A DNA stretch of 64,000 nucleotides from Ulvibacterium marinum (GCF_003626755.1 NZ_RBCJ01000003.1:873859-937858), one strand, 5' to 3'; shown: positions 34,942 through 44,125, counted from the first letter of the stretch. Translations and numbers: made by a program. The notes: generated by a model not told the origin, from the letters alone.

Positions 34942-36105
34942 ATGTCAAAAATATTGGTAATAGAGGATGAATCGGCCATAAGGAGGGTTTTGGTAAAGAT
35001 TCTTTCGGAAGAGAATGATACCTATCAAGTGGAGGAGGCCGAGGATGGCCTAAAAGGCTTGGAAACTATCAAGAATAACGATTATGATCTGGTGCTTTGC
35101 GATATAAAAATGCCCAAGATGGATGGGGTTGAGGTTCTGGAGGCAGCGCGCAAAATTAAACCTGAAATTCCCTTTATCATGATATCCGGACATGGCGATT
35201 TGGACACGGCTGTCAATACCATGCGTTTGGGGGCGTTTGATTATATATCCAAGCCCCCGGATCTGAACCGGCTCTTAACCACGGTACGTAACGCCTTGGA
35301 TCGTAAGGAGTTGGTTGTGGAAAACAAGATCCTTAAGAAAAAAGTGAGCAAGAACTATGAAATGGTGGGCGAAAGCAAGGAAATCACTATTATTAAGGAC
35401 ATGATAGAAAAGGTGGCCCCTACGGATGCAAGGGTTTTGATAACTGGTTCCAATGGAACGGGAAAAGAATTGGTAGCACATTGGATCCATGAAAAAAGCC
35501 AAAGAAGCAATGCCCCTTTTATAGAGGTCAACTGTGCCGCTATTCCTTCCGAGCTTATAGAAAGTGAACTCTTTGGTCATGTTAAAGGGGCATTTACCTC
35601 TGCTGTAAAGGACAGGGCGGGAAAGTTCGAGGCGGCCAACAAGGGCACTATCTTTTTGGACGAAATAGGGGATATGAGCCTTTCCGCTCAGGCAAAAGTA
35701 CTCCGGGCCCTACAGGAAAACAAGATTTCGAGGGTTGGGACCGACAGGGATATCAAAGTTGATGTGCGCGTGATTGCGGCCACCAATAAAAACCTAAAAA
35801 AGGAAATCGAAGAAGGAAGATTCAGGGAGGATCTATACCATAGATTGGCCGTTATCTTGGTAAAGGTTCCTTCCTTGAACGAACGCAGGGAGGATATTCC
35901 ATTGCTGATAGCACATTTTGCTAAAAAAATTGCATCGGAACAAGGTATAGTTCCAAAGGCTTTCTCGGACAAGGCCATTAAACTGTTGAAGACCTATGAT
36001 TGGACCGGAAATATCCGTGAGCTTCGAAATGTGGTAGAGCGGCTGATAATTCTTGGCGGGAAAGAAGTTAGCGAGGCAGATGTTACCCTTTTTGCCAGCA
36101 AATAA
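34942..36105 (+). CDS. Sigma-54 activator (NtrC family) lacking a DNA-binding domain
   Basis: 387 residues. Receiver domain 1-120 with phospho-acceptor Asp54 (VLCDIKMPKMDG); AAA+ domain about 140-380 with Walker A GSNGTGKE near 169, the sigma-54-contacting GAFTSA near 216, Walker B TIFLDEIGDM, and WTGNIRELRNVVERL near the end. The protein stops at SEADVTLFASK, so the Fis-type helix-turn-helix of about 50-60 residues found in NtrC is absent. It would have to act from solution or be recruited by a partner. No histidine kinase is adjacent. Last gene of a five-gene operon. Confidence 0.95.
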   Translation: MSKILVIEDESAIRRVLVKILSEENDTYQVEEAEDGLKGLETIKNNDYDLVLCDIKMPKMDGVEVLEAARKIKPEIPFIMISGHGDLDTAVNTMRLGAFDYISKPPDLNRLLTTVRNALDRKELVVENKILKKKVSKNYEMVGESKEITIIKDMIEKVAPTDARVLITGSNGTGKELVAHWIHEKSQRSNAPFIEVNCAAIPSELIESELFGHVKGAFTSAVKDRAGKFEAANKGTIFLDEIGDMSLSAQAKVLRALQENKISRVGTDRDIKVDVRVIAATNKNLKKEIEEGRFREDLYHRLAVILVKVPSLNERREDIPLLIAHFAKKIASEQGIVPKAFSDKAIKLLKTYDWTGNIRELRNVVERLIILGGKEVSEADVTLFASK

Positions 36106-36171
36106 TCCATGCATATTGTAATCGATTTCAAAAAAAGGATTTAGCTCTCTTGGGTAAGACCTGAAAATTGC

Positions 36172-36879
36172 CTATTTGCTGCTTAGTAATTGGTCCTCAC
36201 AGCCTCCCAATCGCTTCAAAGCTGCGGCTGAAATCTGCTTGGTCTTAAGATTGTAATATTTCTTTCCCTCGGTTAAATTGGGTTTTAGGAGTTGTTGTTC
36301 GCAATGGTCGTGAATTTTTTTGGCAAAGGCTTTGGCCTCCTTACAATCTACGGAATTAATTACGTTATCCAACGACTTTTGGTAGTTTACCAAGGACATA
36401 TCGATCTTCTTCCTTAGGGCATTGATATCGGTATCTTTAAGAATTATCCTTTTTTTCTTTGCCATCTTGGTGTTCATTACTAAAACATCACTTGGATAAG
36501 GGCTTTCATGTGCTTCGTATGTTAAAACTGCTTCCAAGCCTTCAAGGGTATTCTCTAGAGCCCTATTCAATAATATCTTGGTGGCGCTCAAGGTAGTGGT
36601 ACGCGTGGCTCTTTTCAAATTATCGAACCCTTCCTCTATATTTAGTACCGCATGCTCGCAACCACATTCCGAAAGTTGTTGTCTGGATTTAACAATAGCG
36701 TTCAAGGCCTTATAGGTATAATACCGGGCTAGATTGATATTTTCCATTGCAATGGCCTTTTCGGTCTGAGACTTAACAAAGCCAATATTAGAACCCGCAT
36801 ATTCGCAAGCCGGGCTGGGCTTATAGGAAGATAATAGGCAGGAAAAAAGAGCGCATAGCACTATTGTACACTTTTCCAT
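36172..36879 (-). CDS. Secreted conserved hypothetical protein
   Basis: 235 residues from ATG 36879, giving a signal peptide (CTIVLCALFSCLLSSYKPSP) that could be cleaved at SpI or, at the Cys of LFSC, SpII. The mature chain is helical with several cysteines (ACEYAG, CGCEH, DCKEA, GCEDQ) and basic. I do not recognise a domain. Probably periplasmic. Convergent with the sigma-54 activator gene. Confidence 0.7.
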   Translation of the reverse strand: MEKCTIVLCALFSCLLSSYKPSPACEYAGSNIGFVKSQTEKAIAMENINLARYYTYKALNAIVKSRQQLSECGCEHAVLNIEEGFDNLKRATRTTTLSATKILLNRALENTLEGLEAVLTYEAHESPYPSDVLVMNTKMAKKKRIILKDTDINALRKKIDMSLVNYQKSLDNVINSVDCKEAKAFAKKIHDHCEQQLLKPNLTEGKKYYNLKTKQISAAALKRLGGCEDQLLSSK

Positions 36880-37075
36880 GTTTTGATCATTTAAGGGTAA
36901 AATTTGGGACATTTTACAGTGTAAAGTTAAGCATTACAGCGTAGAGGGGCCTATTTTTTCGATAGACGGGATAACAGAACCCAAATTTTGGATGAAGCGG
37001 TTTTATTGGATGACAAACGGTCAAATTTTTTAACATTCACTGTATTTCAACGAGAAAATATTTTATATTCCACTT

Positions 37076-37960
37076 ATGAAGAAAGTAGATTTAACCCATT
37101 ATAAGGTGGGAACTCCCATAAAATTGGAAGATTCCCCGACCTACGTGGACTTGGATGCGTCAAAAAAGGACTTGAAAAAAGCTCTGGAGCAAACCCGAGA
37201 GGAACTTGGGGAGTTTCAAGATACTTTGTACGCCCATGGTAAATACGGTGTTCTGGTGTGCCTCCAAGGAATGGATGCAGCAGGGAAGGACAGTTTGATC
37301 CGCGAAGTATTCAAGGATTTTAATGCACGTGGTGTTGTGGTACATAGTTTTAAAGTACCCACGGATTTAGAACGCAAGCACGACTATATTTGGCGACACT
37401 ACATTGCCCTTCCGCCCAAAGGAAAATTTGGCGTATTTAACCGAACACACTATGAAAATGTATTGGTGACCCGAGTTCATCCAGAATACCTTTTGAGTGA
37501 AAATATGCCGGATATTCTTAGTGTTGAAGATGTAGATCAGAAGTTTTGGGAAAGACGTTTTGAGAGAATCAATAATTTTGAACGCCATATTGCCGAAAAC
37601 GGAATGATAATTTTCAAATTTTTCCTGCATCTTTCAAAAGAGGAGCAACGCCAAAGACAGTTAAGACGATTAAGGTTGAAAAGAAAAAACTGGAAATTCT
37701 CCCCAGGCGATCTGGAAGAACGCAAGCTTTGGGACCAATACCAGAAATGTTATGAGGAGGCAATCAATAAAACTTCCAAACCGCATGCACCATGGTACAT
37801 TATCCCATCAGATAATAAGGATGCTGCAAGGGTAATTACAGCCTCCATCCTACTTCAAGAGTTAAAAAAATACAAAGATATCCAGGAACCTGAGCTAGAT
37901 CCGGAAATACAGACTAATTTAGAGGCTTACATCCGGCAATTGGAAAATGAAGGGAAATGA
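37076..37960 (+). CDS. ppk2: Polyphosphate kinase 2 family protein
   Basis: 294 residues. Transfers phosphate between polyphosphate and nucleotides. P-loop GMDAAGKDS near 65-73, lid/second motif RTHYENVLVTRVHPE near 123, and HLSKEEQRQRQLRRL. Size and motifs fit the one-domain PPK2 (polyphosphate:nucleotide phosphotransferase) group; class (AMP, ADP or both) cannot be fixed by eye. The next gene starts within its stop (ATGA). Confidence 0.94.
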   Translation: MKKVDLTHYKVGTPIKLEDSPTYVDLDASKKDLKKALEQTREELGEFQDTLYAHGKYGVLVCLQGMDAAGKDSLIREVFKDFNARGVVVHSFKVPTDLERKHDYIWRHYIALPPKGKFGVFNRTHYENVLVTRVHPEYLLSENMPDILSVEDVDQKFWERRFERINNFERHIAENGMIIFKFFLHLSKEEQRQRQLRRLRLKRKNWKFSPGDLEERKLWDQYQKCYEEAINKTSKPHAPWYIIPSDNKDAARVITASILLQELKKYKDIQEPELDPEIQTNLEAYIRQLENEGK

Positions 37961-39333
37961 AAAAAATTAGTGTACTATTTTTTTTTGCAAGTCTGATTAC
38001 CATAGCACAGACCAAAGATGAACAACAAATAAAACGTATTTATGATGCGGCCTTGACCCAGGGATCGGCTTACAACTGGCTCAACCATCTTTCCAATCAA
38101 ATAGGAGGAAGGCTTTCTGGTTCCGTACAGGCGCAACAGGCTGTAGACTACACCAAGGCCCAGTTGGATATGCTAGGCTTAGATCGTGTTTGGTTACAGC
38201 CCTTTATGGTTCCCAAGTGGGTGAGGGGAACCCCTGAATTTGCCTATATTGAGACCAATCCTGGAATAACTACCAATGTACCGATATGTGCTTTAGGGGG
38301 ATCTGTAGCTACACCTCTGGTCGGTCTAAAAGCCAATGTTGTAGAGGTTAAAGGTTTGGAAGATTTAAAAGCCTTGGGGGAAGAAAAGATAAGGGGTAGG
38401 ATTGTATTTTTCAATCGACCCATGGATCCTACGGAAATAGATACTTTTGAATCTTATACCGGTTGCGTGGACCAACGTTATAATGGGGCAGAGGAAGCGG
38501 CCAAGTATGGTGCCGTAGGTGTTGTAGTTCGTTCAATGACACTTCGCTTGGACGATTACCCCCATGCCGGTGCCATGAGCTATGGTGATACTCCTTTGGA
38601 GAATAGGATCCCCGCCGCGGCCATAAGTACCAAAGGAGCTGAATTATTGAGTACTACCTTAAAACTTAATCCGAAAATCAAATTCTATTTTAAGCAAAAT
38701 TGCAGACAAGAGGAAGACGTGGAATCCTTTAACGTTATTGGTGAAATTACCGGAACTACCCATCCTGATGAGATAATTTTAGTAGGTGGACACTTAGATT
38801 CATGGGATTTGGGAGACGGTTCACATGATGATGGGGCCGGCTGTGTACAGAGTATGGAAGTGCTTCACCTTTTAAAAACAACAGGATACAAGCCAAAACG
38901 AACCATCCGTGCTGTTTTGTTCATGAACGAGGAAAATGGACTTCGTGGTGGAAACAGGTACAAGAAAATCGCCTACGAAAAGAAAGAGAACCACATTTTT
39001 GCTTTGGAAAGTGATGCTGGCGGTTTTTCACCTAGGGGTTTTTCCTTTGAATCCTCGAAGGCCAATTTAGAACGGGCACAGTCCTGGGCCTCATTGTTTG
39101 AACCTTATTTGGTCCATTTTTTTAAAGAAGGGTATTCCGGGGCCGACATTCGTCCATTGGATAATGGGGAAATGGTATTGGCGGGGCTTCGTCCTGATTC
39201 CCAACGCTATTTTGACCATCATCATGCGGAAAACGATACGTTCGAACACGTTAACAAACGTGAATTGGAATTGGGCGCAGCTGCCATGACCAGTTTGGTT
39301 TATCTTTTTGATACCTATGGAATTGTGAATTAG
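37957..39333 (+). CDS. Secreted M28-family metallopeptidase
   Basis: 458 residues with signal peptide ending TIAQ. PA insertion (about 120-245) and a zinc peptidase core: GGHLDSWDLGDGSHDDGAGC (His near 278 and bridging Asp), NEENGLRGGNRY (catalytic Glu near 324), ESDAGGFSPRGF, and HHHAENDTFE with the last zinc His. An aminopeptidase or carboxypeptidase (PSMA/CPQ-like) is expected. Overlaps ppk2 by 4 bp. Confidence 0.93.
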   Translation: MKKISVLFFFASLITIAQTKDEQQIKRIYDAALTQGSAYNWLNHLSNQIGGRLSGSVQAQQAVDYTKAQLDMLGLDRVWLQPFMVPKWVRGTPEFAYIETNPGITTNVPICALGGSVATPLVGLKANVVEVKGLEDLKALGEEKIRGRIVFFNRPMDPTEIDTFESYTGCVDQRYNGAEEAAKYGAVGVVVRSMTLRLDDYPHAGAMSYGDTPLENRIPAAAISTKGAELLSTTLKLNPKIKFYFKQNCRQEEDVESFNVIGEITGTTHPDEIILVGGHLDSWDLGDGSHDDGAGCVQSMEVLHLLKTTGYKPKRTIRAVLFMNEENGLRGGNRYKKIAYEKKENHIFALESDAGGFSPRGFSFESSKANLERAQSWASLFEPYLVHFFKEGYSGADIRPLDNGEMVLAGLRPDSQRYFDHHHAENDTFEHVNKRELELGAAAMTSLVYLFDTYGIVN

Positions 39334-39404
39334 AGCTAAATTGTAAAGGCTTATTTTTTGCTTCCGGGACCTCAAATTGAAACTCCATACCCAACAAAAT
39401 TTCC

Positions 39405-39412
39405 TACCTTTG
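39405..39412 (+). promoter_or_regulatory. Promoter -7 element of the peptidylprolyl isomerase gene
   Basis: TACCTTTG, exact TAnnTTTG; a TTG lies 25 bp upstream, slightly longer than usual. Leader about 20 nt. Confidence 0.45.
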
Positions 39413-39435
39413 CCGCTCATTAAAAAAAGCGAAAA

Positions 39436-40368
39436 ATGCAAGACGGAATCTATGCCAAATTCAATACCTCAAAAGGAGAGATAGTAGTAAAACTTACCCA
39501 CGATAAAACTCCTGGAACCGTTGGTAACTTTGTGGCACTGGCCGAAGGTAAAAAGGACAATTCGGCAAAGGCGGAAGGTGAACCTTATTATGATGGCTTA
39601 AAGTTCCATAGGGTGATACCGGACTTTATGATTCAAGGTGGTTGTCCTCAAGGTACCGGTACTGGGGATCCGGGCTATAAGTTTGATGACGAATTTCATC
39701 CTGACCTTAAGCATTCCGAACCAGGTGTTCTATCCATGGCAAATGCGGGGCCAGGCACCAATGGAAGCCAGTTTTTCATTACACATGTACCTACGCCATG
39801 GTTGGATAACAAGCATACCGTATTCGGTCATGTTGAATCAGGGCAAGAAACTGTTGATGAAATTGCTCAAGGAGATATTATCGAGAACTTGGAAATTTTA
39901 CGAGTGGGTGATGAGGCAGAACAATGGAATGCGTTGGACGCATTTGATAGTTTTGAAAGCTCCAAAGCAAAGAGATTGGAAGAGGAGAGAAAACTTCAAG
40001 CCGCAGAACTGAACAAGGTTGCAGTGGGATTCGATGAGACCCCTAGTGGACTTCGCTATAAGATTATTGAAAATGGAAATGGATCTAAAGCCGAAAAAGG
40101 TCAACAAGTCTCCGTGCACTATGAAGGAGCGTTACTTAACGGGCAAGTGTTTGACTCATCCTATCAGCGCAATCAGCCTATAGATTTCCAGCTAGGAACA
40201 GGTCAGGTAATCCCTGGATGGGATGAAGGCATCTTACTTTTAAAGGTTGGTGATAAGGCCCGATTTGTTATTCCTCCCGATTTGGCCTACGGAAGCGCAG
40301 GAGCCGGGGGAGTTATTCCGCCAAATGCCACCCTTCTATTCGATGTTGAATTGGTAAAAGTAGGTTAG
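39436..40368 (+). CDS. Dual-domain peptidylprolyl isomerase (cyclophilin-FKBP fusion)
   Basis: 310 residues. Residues 1-155 are a cyclophilin ([36 protein letters not shown]); 156-195 is a charged helical linker ([17 protein letters not shown]); 200-310 is an FKBP domain ([55 protein letters not shown]). No signal peptide, so cytoplasmic. Two isomerase families in one chain (a dual-family immunophilin) are known from flavobacteria and some protists. Confidence 0.95.
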   Translation: MQDGIYAKFNTSKGEIVVKLTHDKTPGTVGNFVALAEGKKDNSAKAEGEPYYDGLKFHRVIPDFMIQGGCPQGTGTGDPGYKFDDEFHPDLKHSEPGVLSMANAGPGTNGSQFFITHVPTPWLDNKHTVFGHVESGQETVDEIAQGDIIENLEILRVGDEAEQWNALDAFDSFESSKAKRLEEERKLQAAELNKVAVGFDETPSGLRYKIIENGNGSKAEKGQQVSVHYEGALLNGQVFDSSYQRNQPIDFQLGTGQVIPGWDEGILLLKVGDKARFVIPPDLAYGSAGAGGVIPPNATLLFDVELVKVG

Positions 40369-40423
40369 GGACTAAACATAGTATTTTCTGTGTAAATACT
40401 ATTTATGTATTTTTTAAGCCCAA

Positions 40424-40507
40424 CTATTTGGCGCGATTAATGCTAACCAGTAGAAGTAATACATTTACGAGGACCAAGATTAACAATAGTATAAAGAAAA
40501 TCAACAT
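40424..40507 (-). CDS. Single-span microprotein (27 aa)
   Basis: 27 residues: MLIFFILLLILVLVNVLLLL then VSINRAK. One membrane helix with Asn15 in its middle and a short basic end. It lies 96 bp downstream of a paralogous 31-aa gene; both share M1, F4, F5, L8, L11, N15 and S22 with the 59-aa protein at 24.2 kb. Too short for routine gene callers. Expression unproven; sequence conservation between the copies is the evidence. Confidence 0.6.
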   Translation of the reverse strand: MLIFFILLLILVLVNVLLLLVSINRAK

Positions 40508-40603
40508 CTTTGGGGCTTATTGCTTTATAGGTCAATTGATATTATCACCTATACATTGTAAACAACTAAAGAGGCACACACCCTACCTGTTCTATAAATA
40601 TTT

Positions 40604-40699
40604 CTATTTATCCAGGGTTTTGGCACTTTTAGTACTTAAAAGAAGCAGGATGATGTTGATTACGAGCAACAAAAAAAGAATCCCAAAAAAGGTCAACAT
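40604..40699 (-). CDS. Single-span microprotein (31 aa)
   Basis: 31 residues: MLTFFGILFLLLVINIILLL then LSTKSAKTLDK. Same pattern as its 27-aa neighbour: short hydrophobic helix, central Asn15, Ser22, basic tail. The third related protein precedes crcB. Together the two fill the 519-bp gap 40369-40887, with the cspA terminator at its far end. The plus-strand ORF at 40428-40715 covers the same bases and is judged spurious. Confidence 0.65.
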   Translation of the reverse strand: MLTFFGILFLLLVINIILLLLSTKSAKTLDK

Positions 40700-40831
40700 A
40701 GTGTGTTCTTGTTAGAAGTGGGGTATTGTTTTGTTTAAATTTAGATGGGAATAAACACAAAAGGTTGCGTTAGGGTTAAACAAAATCAATAGAATTGAAG
40801 TGTTCTTCTCAGAATTACCTGGAAGGCTCCA

Positions 40832-40859
40832 CAAAAAAACCCTGGCAAAACTGCCAGGG
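40832..40859 (-). terminator. Terminator of cspA
   Basis: Minus strand CCCTGGCA-GTTT-TGCCAGGG followed by TTTTTTT, 28 bp past the stop. Confidence 0.9.
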
Positions 40860-40887
40860 CTATCCTATAAAAAAGTCTATTCGTTAC

Positions 40888-41082
40888 CTAGTCAACAACT
40901 TTCACATTAACGGCGTTCAATCCTTTTTTACCTTGTTGTAGCTCAAATTCCACAACATCGCCTTCTCGAACCTCATCGATTAAGCCAGAAATGTGTACAA
41001 AATGATCTTCGTTTGAACCATCTTCTGTAATGAAACCATATCCTTTGGAATCATTGAAGAATTTTACTGTTCCTTTACCCAT
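40888..41082 (-). CDS. cspA: Cold-shock domain protein
   Basis: 64 residues, a single cold-shock OB-fold. RNP1 is KGYGFIT (14-20) and RNP2 is DHFVHIS (27-33); MGKGTVKFFNDSKGYGF is the usual start. Binds single-stranded RNA/DNA and acts as an RNA chaperone. Promoter and terminator are both visible, so it is monocistronic. The predicted leader is only about 27 nt, without room for a long cold-shock thermosensor. Confidence 0.96.
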   Translation of the reverse strand: MGKGTVKFFNDSKGYGFITEDGSNEDHFVHISGLIDEVREGDVVEFELQQGKKGLNAVNVKVVD

Positions 41083-41113
41083 AATAAAAAAAATTAAAAA
41101 TTAAATTAAAACG

Positions 41114-41142
41114 CGAAGGTAATGTTAAAATTTTTAATTCAA
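41114..41142 (-). promoter_or_regulatory. Promoter of cspA
   Basis: Minus strand TTG (41142-41140) and TACCTTCG (41121-41114), 18-bp spacing; 7 of 8 to TAnnTTTG. Confidence 0.5.
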
Positions 41143-41271
41143 TGATTTTTTGAATGTTATCTTTTTGTAAAGACATCTTATGGAATTAATTGGAGATTTA
41201 ACGGAGATGGATTTGCTAGCCTTAAATTAAGGCTCCGGAATGGGGTTTAGTATTCTTATTATATTTAACTA

Positions 41272-42186
41272 ATGGGAGAAGTACGGTCATATAACAAGAT
41301 TTCGGACTTATTGAAATCCGAGGATTTGGGGAATCAAGTACATCAGGATTCTGATTTTACCATAAACCGGTTAGAAGACATACATCCGAGACCTACAAAA
41401 TCCCCTACGTTTAGGGCCAATTATTATTCCTTTGTATTGGTACAAAAAGGAAGTACGGATTACAGCATAGACAATAGAAAGTTTTCAACAAAAGGAAGGA
41501 CCTTATATTTTACCAATCCGGGACACTTAAAATCTTTTCATATCAGGGAGGTAAGCCATGGTTTTATTATCACGGTTTCCGAGAACTTCCTAAAAGAATT
41601 CATCCATAGGGATGTCTTTGATGAATTTTCGTTTTTATTGACAGAGATCGTACCACCCTGTTACTTGGATGAACATCGCTTTGGAGAACTATATGCTTTA
41701 GCGGAACAAATCATTATCGAAGAACAGAAAAATACTGTCTTGAAACACAAAATTGTCAGTTCATTTTTCTTGGTCTTTTTGCTTAAGGTCAAGGAATATC
41801 TTTTGAAGGATAGAGGCTTTAAGATGGAATATGATAGGGATTCGGAAATTGTAAATAGATTTAAAAAAGATTTGGAAAAATATTTCCGAAAACTCCTGAA
41901 CGATTCCAAAGGACAAAAGGAAATCCCGCAGGTTCAATACTTTTCCGCTCAGCAGCAATTAAACCCTAGTTACTTTAGTACCGTAGTTAAAACCAAGACC
42001 GGTCGGACCGCCAATAATTGGATACACGAAAAAATGTTATCCGAAGCCAAGGCCATGTTAACCCAGTCCACAAATCCGATTAAGGAAATAGCTTATAGTT
42101 TAGGATTTCAGGAGGCGACCCATTTTTCCAAATTCTTCAAAAAGTATGTCGGCAAATCACCGGTTAAGTACAGAAAAGACCCTTAG
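41272..42186 (+). CDS. AraC-family transcriptional regulator
   Basis: 304 residues: N-terminal cupin-like sensing domain (about 15-150; GSTDYSIDNRKFSTKGRTLY) and a C-terminal double helix-turn-helix (about 200-300; IKEIAYSLGFQEATHFSKFF, then KSPVKYRK). Soluble. It precedes the SDR gene by 111 bp on the same strand, the usual setting for a regulator and its target in Bacteroidetes. Ligand unknown. Confidence 0.92.
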   Translation: MGEVRSYNKISDLLKSEDLGNQVHQDSDFTINRLEDIHPRPTKSPTFRANYYSFVLVQKGSTDYSIDNRKFSTKGRTLYFTNPGHLKSFHIREVSHGFIITVSENFLKEFIHRDVFDEFSFLLTEIVPPCYLDEHRFGELYALAEQIIIEEQKNTVLKHKIVSSFFLVFLLKVKEYLLKDRGFKMEYDRDSEIVNRFKKDLEKYFRKLLNDSKGQKEIPQVQYFSAQQQLNPSYFSTVVKTKTGRTANNWIHEKMLSEAKAMLTQSTNPIKEIAYSLGFQEATHFSKFFKKYVGKSPVKYRKDP

Positions 42187-42297
42187 AACTATCATCAAAG
42201 AAATATACCTCCTTTTCTAAAAAATACACCTTTATCCCCGTAAGTGTAAGTTTCATCTTTGTTTAAGAAATAATATAAATCCCTAAAAACAAAAAAG

Positions 42298-43071
42298 ATG
42301 AAAAATTTAGAAGGAAAAATAGCCTTGGTAACCGGAAGCAGCCGAGGTTTGGGAAAGGAAATGGCCATACGGCTCTCGGAAAATGGGGCCAATGTAGTGA
42401 TTACCTACCACTCGGATAAGGAGGCTGCCAATAATACAGTAGCTCAAATTGAAAAAGGGGGAGGTAAGGGAGGTAAGGCTTTCGCATTGCAATTGGATAC
42501 CGGGAAAGTATCTACTTTTGATGATTTTTTTAACCGATTAAGCATGGAACTAAAATCCAAATGGAATGCTACAAACCTGGATATTTTGGTGAATAATGCA
42601 GGCATTATTCCGCAGGCTCCAATAGCTTCTATGGATGAGAAAACCTTTGACCTGGTTACCAATATTCAATACAAAGGAGTATTCTTCCTTACCCAAAAAG
42701 CCTTAAAACTCTTAAATGAAGGAGGAAGGATTATCAATATCTCAACAGGGTTGGCAAGATTTAGCCTTCCTGGACATGCGGCCTATGCCGCGGCTAAGAG
42801 CGCGGTTGAAACATTTACCAGATATTTGGCGAAAGAGTTGGGTCCCAAAAAAATAACGGTTAATGTAGTGGCTCCGGGGGCAATAAACACCGACGTTAAC
42901 CGAGAAGCTTTTAAAAACCCACAAGTATCCGGATTTATTTCACAAATGACCGCCTTAGGTAGGGTAGGAGAGTCCGAGGACATTGGAGGTGTAGTTTCCT
43001 TTTTAACCTCGGATGAGGCTCGATGGATTACCGGTCAACGTGTTGAGGTTTCTGGAGGTATGTTTCTATAA
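42298..43071 (+). CDS. Short-chain dehydrogenase/reductase
   Basis: 257-residue classical SDR. Cofactor motif GSSRGLGKEMA (14-24), NNAGI, and catalytic Ser-Tyr-Lys (ISTGLARFSLPGHAAYAAAK, Tyr near 161, Lys near 165). The loop NVVAPGAINTDVNREAF and the end WITGQRVEVSGGMFL are typical. Basic residues after the first strand favour NADP (inference). Likely under the AraC regulator just upstream. Confidence 0.93.
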   Translation: MKNLEGKIALVTGSSRGLGKEMAIRLSENGANVVITYHSDKEAANNTVAQIEKGGGKGGKAFALQLDTGKVSTFDDFFNRLSMELKSKWNATNLDILVNNAGIIPQAPIASMDEKTFDLVTNIQYKGVFFLTQKALKLLNEGGRIINISTGLARFSLPGHAAYAAAKSAVETFTRYLAKELGPKKITVNVVAPGAINTDVNREAFKNPQVSGFISQMTALGRVGESEDIGGVVSFLTSDEARWITGQRVEVSGGMFL

Positions 43072-43217
43072 ACAATCACCGTTTTAATAGGCAAGGGAAG
43101 GGTATTGGTAAATGCTTATAGAATCCGATAGAATGGAATTTAAAGAAGGTTTTGTAAGCTCCATGCCAAATTAATATGGAATCCAGTAAAGTGTTTTCCA
43201 TTTGGATTAGATATAGG

Positions 43218-43251
43218 CAGGCCCCTTGTGAAAGCAAGGGGCCTGTTTTTT
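43218..43251 (+). terminator. Terminator downstream of SDR gene
   Basis: CAGGCCCCTTG-TGAAAG-CAAGGGGCCTG then TTTTTT; 11-bp perfect stem. It lies about 145 nt after the SDR stop; that stretch (43072-43217) holds no recognisable gene or promoter. Confidence 0.88.
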
Positions 43252-43333
43252 ACAACTACGTTTTTTAAAAGATGGCCCGAAGTCCTAAAATCCAAATTGG
43301 ACAGGCCAAACAGATAAATCTGAGAATTTCTTG

Positions 43334-43972
43334 TTACGCGGTTGGATCTGGTGTCATTCTAAGATAAGGTTTCACTTCTTCCACACCTTTGGTAAACATT
43401 TCTCTAGCTTGTTCAGTTGGGATGGCCGGACTTACCACAACATCTTGTCCGTGTTCCCAATTGGCAGGAGTGGCAACCTTATGGTAAGCTGTTAATTGCA
43501 GCGAATCCACAACACGAAGTAGCTCATAAAAATTACGCCCCGTAGAAGCGGGGTAGGTGAGTATTAACTTCACGGCCTTGTCCGGAGCTATAATAAAGAC
43601 GGAACGTACGGTAAGTTTATCATCCGCATTTGGGTGGATCATATCATACAACGTAGCTACTTTCCTGTCCTCATCAGCAATAATGGGAAAATTAACCGTG
43701 GTCTTTTCTACTTCATTGATATCCTTGATCCATTCCGCATGAGACTCTGCCCCGTCTACGCTCAACGCGATCATTTTCACATTGCGTTTGTCAAACTCAT
43801 CCTTGAATTTTGCAGCTGTTCCCAATTCCGTGGTACATACCGGTGTAAAATCAGCGGGGTGGGAAAAAAGAATTCCCCAGCTATCACCCAAATAATCATA
43901 AAAATTTAGGGTTCCTTGAGAAGTTTCAGCAGTAAAATTAGGGGCTGTATCGCCCAATCGTATAGTAGCCAT
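43334..43972 (-). CDS. Peroxiredoxin, Prx6 type
   Basis: 212 residues, reduces peroxides through Cys46 in HPADFTPVCTTELG. I find no second cysteine in the chain, so it is a 1-Cys enzyme, and its length with the C-terminal extension (HEGQDVV-type block WEHGQDVVVSPAIP) is that of the Prx6/AhpC-TSA group. Cytoplasmic; the resolving thiol must come from another molecule. Confidence 0.95.
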   Translation of the reverse strand: MATIRLGDTAPNFTAETSQGTLNFYDYLGDSWGILFSHPADFTPVCTTELGTAAKFKDEFDKRNVKMIALSVDGAESHAEWIKDINEVEKTTVNFPIIADEDRKVATLYDMIHPNADDKLTVRSVFIIAPDKAVKLILTYPASTGRNFYELLRVVDSLQLTAYHKVATPANWEHGQDVVVSPAIPTEQAREMFTKGVEEVKPYLRMTPDPTA

Positions 43973-44125
43973 ATCCTGTATTTTTAGGTTGTTAATTTTA
44001 TTGTGTTACAAAATTATTGGATTAAATAGCAATCCCTTGTTTTTTTGGTTAAAAATCTATTAAAGTTTAATACCATTTTCATTGTATAGGCCATGGTTTT
44101 ATTTCGAATAACATATGATCTTCTC

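Noticed and set aside
40428-40715. 95-codon plus-strand ORF between the isomerase gene and cspA
   Set aside because: It overlaps the two minus-strand microproteins, starts with no promoter, and its translation is basic and low-quality (many Lys/Arg/Ser/Cys without domain pattern). The minus-strand peptides have family conservation.
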